Source: CAYFMH01 sp964344165
GTDB lineage: Bacteria > Patescibacteriota > Gracilibacteria > UBA4473
Reading direction: 5' to 3'
DNA length: 39,414 nt
NCBI GenBank assembly: GCA_964344165.1
Contig: CAYFMH010000007.1
Span: 1-39,414 of the forward strand
Shown: one piece after another, positions 32,393 through 39,414 of the stretch
Layout of the letters: every line of letters starts with the position of its first letter
Position numbering within the stretch: position 1 is the first letter of the stretch
Made by a program: the position numbers and the translations under genes
Notes under the pieces: generated by a model
Told to the model about the DNA's origin: nothing
The model's database searches: none
Seen by the model: the letters and a program-made list of their open reading frames with translations, nothing else

Positions 32393-35300
32393 TCACTTTA
32401 TTTCTAACTGTTTTTTAATCTCCTCTTTTTCATATCCACGTTTTAAGAGTTCTGCGATCAACTGAATTCTTTTTTCTTTAGACAACTCTAAATATAATTC
32501 TTTCTTGTTAGAAGTTTTAACTGCCCTATGTTCTCGTGAATCGACTAATACAATTCGTCTCCACATTCCTTCATCATAACCACGCAAAATCCCATTATAA
32601 GACTTTGGATTTTTGTAAGAACTGAGAAATAACTGCACCTCTCGCTCTGGAGCTTTTTCATAAAATCGGATGATCCGCTTCTTCTCTCCCCCAGAAACAT
32701 CCTTCAACTTCTTACTCGCAATCTTTGGCAAGTTCCACTTAATCACAATCGCATCCCGAACTGGATTGGACTTCTCAGAATAAACTTCATCTTGCTTGGC
32801 TTTGTCTGCCAATTCCTTTGCCTTTGTAAAATCTCCCTGTGTAATCGCATGACGGATTTTCCCTCGAACAACGGATTGTTTGATCGTTTTTTCTTCTCGT
32901 TCTTCGTAGCCTTTGCTATTGCGTTCATAGGCTTCTTGCTCTCGACTTGGCACATAACCAATCCCTCGGATAATGGCTTCTTTTTTGGTGTATTTGATTG
33001 GAAGTCCGTTTTCATCAGTTAGCGGTCTAGCGGACTTGGATTGTACGCCGTATTCTTTGCCGTAGTATCCCTTGAATATATTCCCCAGAAAATCCGGAAG
33101 CAATTTAGAACTGGCTTCGATGTATCGTTCTTGTTTGAGTAAATCTTTTCCGGTTTTATATCTTTCAAATAAGCCTCCTACAGCTCCCATATATTTCGTA
33201 ACTTTATTTGGATCATCCAAGACATTTTCAATTGTGAAAAGATCAATGGCAACTCTTCCCGACATATCTACGCCGTATTTGTGTGGAATACCTTTTCCAA
33301 GTGGTGTTGGTACTTTCTGATTGAGGTCTTCCTTGTCGCCTGTTATTTCTTTGTAGGCGGAGTTTATTGCGGAATAGAAAGGTAGAGCCGACACACCTCC
33401 AAAAAGAGTGGTGTATGCCATCATTCTTGTAAAAGCCGTGAAGTCTTTTTCTTTGGCATATCGAGAGAGTGTCCAGAGAAGAGATCGGATGTAGTGGGTA
33501 AAAACAAAGGCTACGCCTTTTGTCCCTCGTTCATATTCGGCTCGATGGTGTTTTCCGTAGCGGAAGTGGATATTGTCGGAGACGTTGAGAGCTTTCTGAT
33601 TGAGTTTATCCCCTTTGAGTCGTTTATCGTTTTTGGCTAATATTCTTCGAGCCGCTAAAAATGCCGGAATACGATTGATATGTGTTTCTACAAAGGCGGT
33701 GGACTTGAACATGGCTTTACTAAAGTTTTTACTGATATGCCGGAAAAGCGGATTGTGTTTGAAGCCCATCAATTCGGCGGTCATTTCTCCGCCTAATCTT
33801 CCATGAGAAACGTAATAATCCACCGCCGCTAATTCGTCTGGAGGTACATTTTGTCTTCCCCAATCCGTCCAGGCTTTTATCAGTTCCTTTTCTGGTTCGT
33901 AGGCTCGTTTTAGTCCTTTGGAGAGCTTGGAGAGTTCTGATGTTCCTACGATGAAGTTTTGGGTTGTATTCGTAAGGAGAAAAGAAAGATCGTTCGCTAA
34001 ATACCAGATATAGGCGTAGGACTTGAGTTTATTATTGATCGCCGGATCGGGATTTCCCAGATCATAGGCAATGGAGTCTCGCATCCACCGATAGAATTTC
34101 TTTTGTCTTCTCGGATCAGCCATTTGGAGAGCTTTGAAGTATTGCGGAGCGTTTTCCATTTTGGAGATGTAGCCGGAGAATCCGGCGAAGTATTCGGCTA
34201 TGGATTTGGTAAGATGTTCTTTGTCGTATCCCTGTATATTAGAGCGTTTGATATAGTATCTTCCGAAGCCTTTTTCCTTGATCATGTCTCGTACGGAATC
34301 GAGCATTTTTTCTTTGATGTCTGTGGGGGCTTTGGCGTTGTCTATGAGTGTTTTGATATTATCAAAAGAGAAGCCTTGTTCTTGAAAGAAATCCGTATCC
34401 AAACTATCAAGCGTATCCAGTTCGTATTTGATTTTGGAATTGGAGGATTCGGTTTCTTTAGTGAGGCTTTCAAATTCTTTTCTGGCTTGTCGCTCCGTCT
34501 TGAAGTCATCCATAGAGATCGTATGCCAAGTACCATCAGGAGATTGTTCTTTTTTTCGGATGGCAAAGCGGTGTTTCCATCGGTGAGGAATGTACCCAAT
34601 ATGGGTACGAAGGAAGGTGTTGATTTCTACATCCTGCATCCCGACTTCCTTCATCTTTTTTACGAGCAAGTCTTGAGCGTAGTTGAAGCCTTTTCTGACG
34701 GCATAATAGCCTCCAATCTCTTTGGCGTTGAGATTGAATTTTTCTATGAGTTGATCTTTGTTATAGATGGTTCGCTCCATGTCTCCGTGTATGAAGGCTT
34801 CGTTTACTTTTTTGTGGCTTCTGGGTGGGAGTTCCATATACCTTTTGAGCTGATCGGAAAATATCATGTCCAGTTCTGCTTTCTGGAGACGGCGAGTTTC
34901 TGCGGCATCCTCGAAGGCTTTTGCGGCTCTGAAGTCTTCGCCTTTGAGGTGCAGATCGTGGGATTGGGCGAATAGGCGATCTATGAAGTTGATGTCTTTT
35001 TTGACCTTATCGAGGTGTTCTGGTGGTTGGTCTTTGGCGATATTTTTTACCACAAAATTCTCCAGACTTTCTTTGGTCTGGGATTGAAATTCGGTTCGAG
35101 CGGACTTGAGGTTCTTAATGGCTTTCGGTGCTTCAGCACTATCCTTGAACTCGTTTTCTTTGAGCCATTTTTCTTCTAATTCGCCGGAGTATGGTTCTTC
35201 CTTCGGCTTCGCTGTAAGTTTCTTATCTGTCCTCTTTGCTTTTAATCCTTGAGAGAAGAGATCAGGTTGTTTCCGGTCTTGAGGAAGGCTTTGAGGTTTT

Positions 35301-37540
35301 TCTTGAGGTCGGTCTTTGCTTTCTGTTTTTGCTCGGCGGTCAAATTCAGATCGTAGGGACTGGAGGCGGTGAGCTTTGGTGTCATCGAGTTGTATTCTAA
35401 GGTTATCGGCGAGATTAATCAACTCTAAAAGTTTTGGATCGGCATCAAAATTACGTTTGACGACTTCTTTCCAGAAGTCTTTTTGGGTTTTCCCTTCGAG
35501 GGATGAGAAATAAAGACTGCCTTCCATCTTTCCGCCTCCGATGGGAGTATTGATTGAGCCAAGATTGTTTCTCAGGGTTTTGAGGGTTGATTGGAGAGCT
35601 TTTTCGGTTTCTTCAAATTGCTTGAGCTTGGTTTGGATTTCTGGGTTGTTTTTGAGGGAGTGGGTGAAGAGTTCGTTGGTTTTTCTGGTCTTGGCACTGC
35701 GGAGTTTGGAGAGTTCTTTTTTGAGGTGTGTGTAATGAGAATCTTCCCCGATTTTCTTGAGGTTCTTTCTTCTGGTGCTTTTCTTTACGCCTTCAATCTT
35801 TTTTCTGCCGAGAAGAAGGGTTTGGATTTCTTTGAACTCGGTTTCCATTGCGTCGAGTTTGGTGGAGATTTCATCTACCTCTGAAAAGGTTTGTCGAAGG
35901 ATTGGTAGATCGTCTTCTTGGATGTATTTGGCAATATTATCCGCTTGATCGAACGATTGAGCTTTCTGTTTGAGTTCGTCTAATGTGTTGGCAAATTCTG
36001 AGGCAGTGGATTGTTTCTGGAGAGCGGTTTCTGATTGCACCAGATAATCTTCAATGTCGGCTACTTTTCCGGTGGATTTGAGGTTGTTGAAGTGGGTTTG
36101 GAGTTTTTCTGGGGATACTTTCTTTTTTGGAGACTTGGTGTTCCATTCTTTTGTGAGATAGGTGAAGATGTCGGTTTCGTATTGGATTTGTTCTGGGGTT
36201 TTGATTGTTTCCGGTTCGTCTATTTTTGAGGTTTTCGACTTGCTCTTTGGCAGTTCCGTTTTTGGTTTTTCTTCTCTAAAGGGGAGCTTCTGAAATCCTG
36301 GATTCTTCGGTTCGTAATTTTCTTTCATTTCCTTCAACTTGGCTTTGTATTCTGGGTATTTGCGTACGAGATTATCAAAGGTCGTTCTGACATGTGGAGA
36401 GGCTTTTTGATAGGCTGCTACTCCTCCTTTGAATATTCCAAAGACTGTGGCCTCCATTGTGGCATCCAGGGCAAGTGTTTTGATAAATCGTTCTAAGTTT
36501 GGGTCGCCACTGGAAAATTCTTGCTCCATTGCCATATATCCACTTGATCCCATGATCGGTGGAAGTTCGGCGGTAAATTCTCCTTTTCGTAGGGCTTGAG
36601 CGTTCTTTTCGGCTAGTTTTATCTTTTTAAGGGTTTTTTCGGTTAAATCTCCTTTGCGATAGGCGGTTTCTAGTAAATTTGTAGCTCTCTTTTCAAACTG
36701 TTTTCTGCTCCATCCGGCTAATCCTCGTTCTGATACAATGGCTTTTACAATACCTAAAATAATACCTCTGTTCTCGTGGCTTAGTTTTTGTCCGGCGGTA
36801 GAACGAAGGTCTGCCATATTTAAATCTTCTTGATAATCTTCTGTATCGGTTTGTAGCTCTCTCAACTCATCGGCTAGTTCTTTGAACTCATCTATTCCGG
36901 TAACGTAGTGAAAAAAATCAGAAGTTAGCTCTGTGCCTTTGGCTAAAATATTTCTTCCAAACATAATCGTTTCTGTAACAGTATCGGCATTGGCTCGACT
37001 TTTGGCTTGATCGAGCAAGTTCTTTTCTTGTTGGGTAGCGAGATTCTTTATTACTCGTTCTGTGGCTAGATTTGGGTTGTGTTCAAGGAGGCGCAACATG
37101 CCAAAGTCTGAACTTGGAAGGGCTTTTTTTGATCGCTTTTCCCAATCGGGATATTTGCCTTTCATGTAGTCCTTCCATTTCAGAAGGTTGCTTTTTATTG
37201 CTTCGGATCGTTCATTTCTTATTTTATCAATGGAAAGGTTGTATTCGGCGTTTTGAGTGGCTTTGAGTTTTCTTCTTTTGGCTAACCAATCTGTAAATGG
37301 GTCGGTGTAGGGTAAGTGAGAAATCCCTTTCGTAAGGATATTTGGCTCTTCTATTTCCGTACTTCGATAACTTGAGGACAATCTTTCTTCTGGTGTTTTT
37401 TCTTTTTCCCTTGCGAGAGGATGTCTTTGTTCTTCTGGTGTCTGCCGGAGTTCAGTGGGAAGAAGGTAGCCGTACTTGTCTGGAAACATACGAGCCAGTT
37501 CTTCATCGGTGAATGATGGCGATTGTCCGTAATTTTTCAT
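32393..37540 (-). CDS. Giant virion/ejection-type protein (1715 residues)
   Basis: The largest gene of the window. The N-terminal ~900 residues are Lys/Glu-rich and helical with many coiled coils, and contain FHYVTGIDEFKELADELREL and a Gly/Ala-rich hydrophobic patch (FIKTLALDATMEATVFGIFK). The C-terminal ~600 residues contain patches typical of phage ejection or large polyvalent proteins: FLLTNTTQNFIVGTSEL, KGVAFVFTHYIRSLLWTLSR, MMAYTTLFGGVSALPFYSAI, and a Pro/Arg-rich end (KEAIIRGIGYVPSREQEAYE). Probably an internal virion protein released into the host cell at infection, transcribed from the divergent region near 37541. Its orientation, opposite to the rest of the virion genes, is unusual. 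Function is inferred from architecture. Confidence 0.7.
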   Translation of the reverse strand: MKNYGQSPSFTDEELARMFPDKYGYLLPTELRQTPEEQRHPLAREKEKTPEERLSSSYRSTEIEEPNILTKGISHLPYTDPFTDWLAKRRKLKATQNAEYNLSIDKIRNERSEAIKSNLLKWKDYMKGKYPDWEKRSKKALPSSDFGMLRLLEHNPNLATERVIKNLATQQEKNLLDQAKSRANADTVTETIMFGRNILAKGTELTSDFFHYVTGIDEFKELADELRELQTDTEDYQEDLNMADLRSTAGQKLSHENRGIILGIVKAIVSERGLAGWSRKQFEKRATNLLETAYRKGDLTEKTLKKIKLAEKNAQALRKGEFTAELPPIMGSSGYMAMEQEFSSGDPNLERFIKTLALDATMEATVFGIFKGGVAAYQKASPHVRTTFDNLVRKYPEYKAKLKEMKENYEPKNPGFQKLPFREEKPKTELPKSKSKTSKIDEPETIKTPEQIQYETDIFTYLTKEWNTKSPKKKVSPEKLQTHFNNLKSTGKVADIEDYLVQSETALQKQSTASEFANTLDELKQKAQSFDQADNIAKYIQEDDLPILRQTFSEVDEISTKLDAMETEFKEIQTLLLGRKKIEGVKKSTRRKNLKKIGEDSHYTHLKKELSKLRSAKTRKTNELFTHSLKNNPEIQTKLKQFEETEKALQSTLKTLRNNLGSINTPIGGGKMEGSLYFSSLEGKTQKDFWKEVVKRNFDADPKLLELINLADNLRIQLDDTKAHRLQSLRSEFDRRAKTESKDRPQEKPQSLPQDRKQPDLFSQGLKAKRTDKKLTAKPKEEPYSGELEEKWLKENEFKDSAEAPKAIKNLKSARTEFQSQTKESLENFVVKNIAKDQPPEHLDKVKKDINFIDRLFAQSHDLHLKGEDFRAAKAFEDAAETRRLQKAELDMIFSDQLKRYMELPPRSHKKVNEAFIHGDMERTIYNKDQLIEKFNLNAKEIGGYYAVRKGFNYAQDLLVKKMKEVGMQDVEINTFLRTHIGYIPHRWKHRFAIRKKEQSPDGTWHTISMDDFKTERQARKEFESLTKETESSNSKIKYELDTLDSLDTDFFQEQGFSFDNIKTLIDNAKAPTDIKEKMLDSVRDMIKEKGFGRYYIKRSNIQGYDKEHLTKSIAEYFAGFSGYISKMENAPQYFKALQMADPRRQKKFYRWMRDSIAYDLGNPDPAINNKLKSYAYIWYLANDLSFLLTNTTQNFIVGTSELSKLSKGLKRAYEPEKELIKAWTDWGRQNVPPDELAAVDYYVSHGRLGGEMTAELMGFKHNPLFRHISKNFSKAMFKSTAFVETHINRIPAFLAARRILAKNDKRLKGDKLNQKALNVSDNIHFRYGKHHRAEYERGTKGVAFVFTHYIRSLLWTLSRYAKEKDFTAFTRMMAYTTLFGGVSALPFYSAINSAYKEITGDKEDLNQKVPTPLGKGIPHKYGVDMSGRVAIDLFTIENVLDDPNKVTKYMGAVGGLFERYKTGKDLLKQERYIEASSKLLPDFLGNIFKGYYGKEYGVQSKSARPLTDENGLPIKYTKKEAIIRGIGYVPSREQEAYERNSKGYEEREEKTIKQSVVRGKIRHAITQGDFTKAKELADKAKQDEVYSEKSNPVRDAIVIKWNLPKIASKKLKDVSGGEKKRIIRFYEKAPEREVQLFLSSYKNPKSYNGILRGYDEGMWRRIVLVDSREHRAVKTSNKKELYLELSKEKRIQLIAELLKRGYEKEEIKKQLEIK

Positions 37541-37632
37541 TGTCCTTATTGTAATTGTTTTTTTAAAAAGTTATACTTTTTATGGAAATCTCTTATATTT
37601 TGTATTATATTATTAATAAACCACTGCTAAAA
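37541..37632. promoter_or_regulatory. Divergent regulatory region with a repeated promoter-like element
   Basis: GTTATACTTTTTATGG then GGAAATCTCTTATATTTTG (37570 on) matches the downstream part of copies 1 and 4. It lies between the giant minus-strand gene and the plus-strand holin-like gene and could serve both. It contains the ATG at 37582, which makes that codon an unlikely start. Confidence 0.5.
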
Positions 37633-37905
37633 ATGGAAAATTTATTTTTAACAACAACTGCCGGAATCGTAATAACTTACCTCATACAATTTGCCAAAAA
37701 GCGTGGGGCTTCTCCCTATGGGGCTATGATTATTTTGGCGATTCTCTTGGGGGGGCTGTATTCAAGTTTTGAGTTCTTTGTAGATGAGAATACAAGGCTA
37801 AAAACCGAAGAATTTGTGATCTTCACTTTGGGGGTATCGAGCTTGATTTATGGCACTATCGTCAAAATCTATAAAAACCTAAAAAAAGATGAGCGAGAAC
37901 AATAA
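37633..37905 (+). CDS. Holin-like small membrane protein
   Basis: A 90-residue protein with three likely membrane helices (LFLTTTAGIVITYLIQF; YGAMIILAILLGGLYSSFEF; EFVIFTLGVSSLIYGTIV) and a short basic tail (KIYKNLKKDEREQ), the profile of a class I holin. Start chosen at ATG 37633 behind TAAAAATGG; the upstream ATG 37582 lies within the promoter-like element. The next gene overlaps by 17 bases. Confidence 0.65.
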   Translation: MENLFLTTTAGIVITYLIQFAKKRGASPYGAMIILAILLGGLYSSFEFFVDENTRLKTEEFVIFTLGVSSLIYGTIVKIYKNLKKDEREQ

Positions 37906-38194
37906 CGGCACAATGAACTTTGATAAATACTTTCAAGCGATAAGAATTGCTGTGAATATTGGGCTTTTGAGTTGGTTGGCTACGACAACACTCGATACAA
38001 GCCAGGAAGTAAAAGTTTTGACGGCTGTTTTGGAGCGAGTAGAAAATAAAGTGGAAAAAGGGTCTGATGATAGATATAGAAGTGCCGATGCGGTCAAAGA
38101 CTTTGCGGAGCGAGATAAAAGGTTGGCTGAACATGAATCACGAATGGGAGATCACGAAAAGCGAATTTATCGTTTGGAGGTGGATTTAAAATAG
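37889..38194 (+). CDS. Small single-helix coiled-coil protein, XhlA/spanin-like
   Basis: A 101-residue protein with one membrane helix near the N-terminus (FQAIRIAVNIGLLSWLATTT) and a C-terminal coiled coil ending in repeated Glu/His heptads (RDKRLAEHESRMGDHEKR, then IYRLEVDLK). This shape is seen in XhlA-like hemolysin and other lysis-accessory proteins of phages. It overlaps the holin-like gene by 17 bases, so the pair is a likely lysis cassette. No endolysin gene is seen in the window. Confidence 0.6.
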   Translation: MSENNNGTMNFDKYFQAIRIAVNIGLLSWLATTTLDTSQEVKVLTAVLERVENKVEKGSDDRYRSADAVKDFAERDKRLAEHESRMGDHEKRIYRLEVDLK

Positions 38195-38198
38195 GTTA

Positions 38199-38456
38199 TT
38201 AGCAATGGATATGTTTTTTCTGAATATACTTGTTTTTCTTCTTTAGCTTTTTCCCCATAAAACCTTCAACGTCAAAATCCTTTGGAAGAACGTGCCACAT
38301 GTTCACAAACTCCTTAACGGCTTCTTTTTTGTTTGTATAGCCGTTTGGAGCAATAGCGAGACAAACTAATTCGAGCTTTCCTTCATTGAAGAATCCGAAT
38401 TTTATCACGTCCATATTGTCTGGGATATATTTGTTCATAGAATTTTCTTGATTCAT
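38199..38456 (-). CDS. Small hypothetical protein
   Basis: An 85-residue protein, convergent with the lysis pair (stops 4 bases apart). It has the alpha/beta pattern DVIKFGFFNEGKLELVCLAI followed by a helix (KKEAVKEFVNMWHVL) and a Lys-rich end (KKLKKKNKYIQKKHIHC). An internal ATG seven codons in is also possible. No family recognised. Basic C-terminus may bind nucleic acid. Confidence 0.5.
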   Translation of the reverse strand: MNQENSMNKYIPDNMDVIKFGFFNEGKLELVCLAIAPNGYTNKKEAVKEFVNMWHVLPKDFDVEGFMGKKLKKKNKYIQKKHIHC

Positions 38457-38530
38457 AAAAGGTTTGCATGATTTGTTTTTGTTTTAATGGGATAATAATT
38501 AAACTCTATCATACGAAATGCCAGATAATG

Positions 38531-38550
38531 TCAATAGCGCAAGCTATTGA
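38531..38550. repeat. Hairpin TCAATAGC-GCAA-GCTATTGA
   Basis: Perfect 8-base arms around a GNRA-type GCAA tetraloop in the divergent spacer between the 85-residue gene and the secreted-protein gene. No T-run on either side. Confidence 0.55.
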
Positions 38551-38617
38551 TTTAATGAAAACTTAATGTAACTCGATGAATTTGGCTAAATTCTTTGAAG
38601 TAATACGTTGTGAGAGA

Positions 38618-38902
38618 ATGAAAAAGCTGATTCTTTCACTTGCCGTCTTTATTTTCACTTTTAGTTCTGCTTCGGCTATGGAAGAGGGCTATTTAGTGAG
38701 TGATGATTTTTTTGATAGCTTTATTGGGGAGATGATATTCGTCCAGGATATTTCTTTTGAAGCTAAGATGGCTTTATTTATCGTGTTATTGGGATATGAC
38801 ATTGATATTAAGATTGAACAAACACATTGGGATGAGGCTTTTGATTGGTATTGTGCGAAGATAATGAAGGATAAAGATTGCATTAAGTCTTTGGGAGAGT
38901 AG
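38618..38902 (+). CDS. Small secreted protein
   Basis: A 94-residue protein with a signal peptide (MKKLILSLAVFIFTFSSASA; likely cleavage after residue 20) and a short acidic mature part with two cysteines (WYCAKIM and KDCIKS). The upstream ATG at 38576 would place extra residues ahead of the signal; ATG 38618 is preferred. No known family. The gene lies next to the large non-coding structured region and has its own short leader (AAGTAATAC about 20 bases upstream resembles part of the repeated promoter element). Confidence 0.55.
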   Translation: MKKLILSLAVFIFTFSSASAMEEGYLVSDDFFDSFIGEMIFVQDISFEAKMALFIVLLGYDIDIKIEQTHWDEAFDWYCAKIMKDKDCIKSLGE

Positions 38903-39414
38903 AAGAATTGACTAAAAATTTTAAAACACTAGGTTTGTACGGCACTTTGATACAAGCTAGTTTTTTACGTTATGTAATTATTCCCTTTTTTTCGTCTTGA
39001 TGAGGTTTTAATCTCAATAGAACTGTGTTAGTCCGCAAAAACGGAGCAACTTTTGCTCGTTTTTGATTCGGACTAACCGAAAGGGAGGTTTGTATCAAAG
39101 TGCAACGGCTCTAGTTGCTCCGTTTTTGTGATTGCGCTTAAAGCGTTTGACAAAGGTGGGGTGAAGGCTAAAGTGATCGTGCTACTCATTTTCTTATTAC
39201 AACTACCTTTACTATGAAAACATAGGATAATATCTCTCAGTTTTGTTCGGTTATTCCGAATGTTCGCTTTAAGTGGCGGTTTCGAGGCAACTTCCTCGTA
39301 CCATTGCTTAGAGCGAGCCGAGAGGTAAGTTGTAAGAAAATGGGTAGCTACGAGTTCTTAGAACCTGTTCATGATCTTTTTTGATCAATTACATTGTACA
39401 AAAAGTTAAATAAC
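38903..39414 (+). ncRNA. Proposed large structured RNA (runs off the window)
   Basis: No ORF. Helices: A, 38942-38958 with 39087-39103 (14 perfect pairs, then three more including two G-U); B, 39027-39035 with 39069-39077 (9 perfect pairs); C, hairpin 39036-39049 with 39053-39065 (one bulge); D, 39036-39051 with 39113-39128 (16 perfect pairs, exclusive with C); E, 39178-39207 with 39324-39352 (long, three small interruptions); hairpins 39246-39260 and 39283-39298; possible pseudoknot F, 39135-39145 with 39265-39275. A GAAA tetraloop-like CCGAAAGG sits at 39077-39084. Size, helix density and phage location recall ornate phage RNAs such as GOLLD and ROOL, but no match to either is claimed. Strand is assumed. 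Confidence 0.6.
39394..39414 (+). promoter_or_regulatory. Partial copy of the repeated promoter-like element at window end
   Basis: TTGTACAAAAAGTTAAATAA matches the opening of the other copies (compare TACAAAAAACGTTAAAT at 9277). It suggests another phage transcription unit starts just beyond the window. Confidence 0.4.

Noticed and set aside
34103..34975. A 290-codon plus-strand ORF
   Set aside because: It is fully antisense to the giant virion gene, Phe/Val-rich without domains, and mirrors that gene's codon bias.
37582..37632. Upstream start for the holin-like gene
   Set aside because: The ATG at 37582 lies inside the repeated promoter-like element; ATG 37633 has the typical TAAAAATGG context.
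38903..39414. tmRNA, RNase P RNA, group I or group II intron
   Set aside because: No tRNA-like acceptor with CCA, no RNase P core, no domain V-like hairpin and no P7-type core could be located.
1..39414. Recoded TGA (glycine) as in Gracilibacteria/SR1
   Set aside because: Full-length conserved proteins end at TGA, as at 32393 and 15260, and none needs TGA read-through.

Overview
The window has four parts: a short bacterial chromosomal flank, a dense phage late region, a heavy-metal efflux island lying inside that phage region, and a non-coding right end that looks like a large structured RNA. Almost no gene has a Shine-Dalgarno sequence. Starts sit behind A-rich leaders of the TAAAATG type, several only a few bases below a plausible -10 box. 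TGA, TAA and TAG all act as stops, so the code is standard. These leaders, the XerD-like recombinase, and palindromic repeats both between genes and in frame within uvrD suggest a poorly cultivated lineage, most likely Candidate Phyla Radiation (Patescibacteria). That assignment is an inference from gene style and needs a phylogeny.

Bases 1-5772 are host-like: an AbiEii-type nucleotidyltransferase with a small partner (minus), a secreted protein (plus), a XerC/D tyrosine recombinase (minus) and a UvrD/PcrA helicase (plus). Base composition becomes visibly more AT-rich across 5.8-6.1 kb, where the phage genes begin.

Bases 6166-23283 form a plus-strand podovirus-like morphogenesis block: terminase small and large subunits, a 44-residue gene that copies the tail of the large terminase, two accessory genes (trypsin-like protease and short asparaginase), portal, scaffold, major capsid protein, an HeH-like protein, a head-completion-type protein, a P22 gp10-like tail hub, a tail fibre with a predicted seven-bladed propeller (interrupted by a run of Ns), and two further likely virion proteins. 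A near-identical AT-rich element (AAGTAATACAAAAAA, then a TTGAAW box) recurs before several transcription units and is probably the phage late promoter.

Bases 23286-32341 are ten minus-strand genes for Cu/Ag handling: a secreted Cys protein, a Met/His-rich lipoprotein, a CusB-like adaptor, CusA, a GDCCVxC-type protein, a His/Met-rich membrane protein, a flavin reductase, a methyltransferase, a DsrE-like protein and an SO_0444-type permease. No outer-membrane factor is present. The island lies exactly between the 3' ends of two convergent phage genes.

Bases 32393-38902 return to phage content: a 1715-residue minus-strand ejection-type protein, two small membrane proteins that look like a lysis cassette (plus), a small minus-strand gene, and a small secreted protein (plus). 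Bases 38903-39414 carry no gene but can form several long helices, including two mutually exclusive pairings, and are proposed as a large ornate phage RNA.
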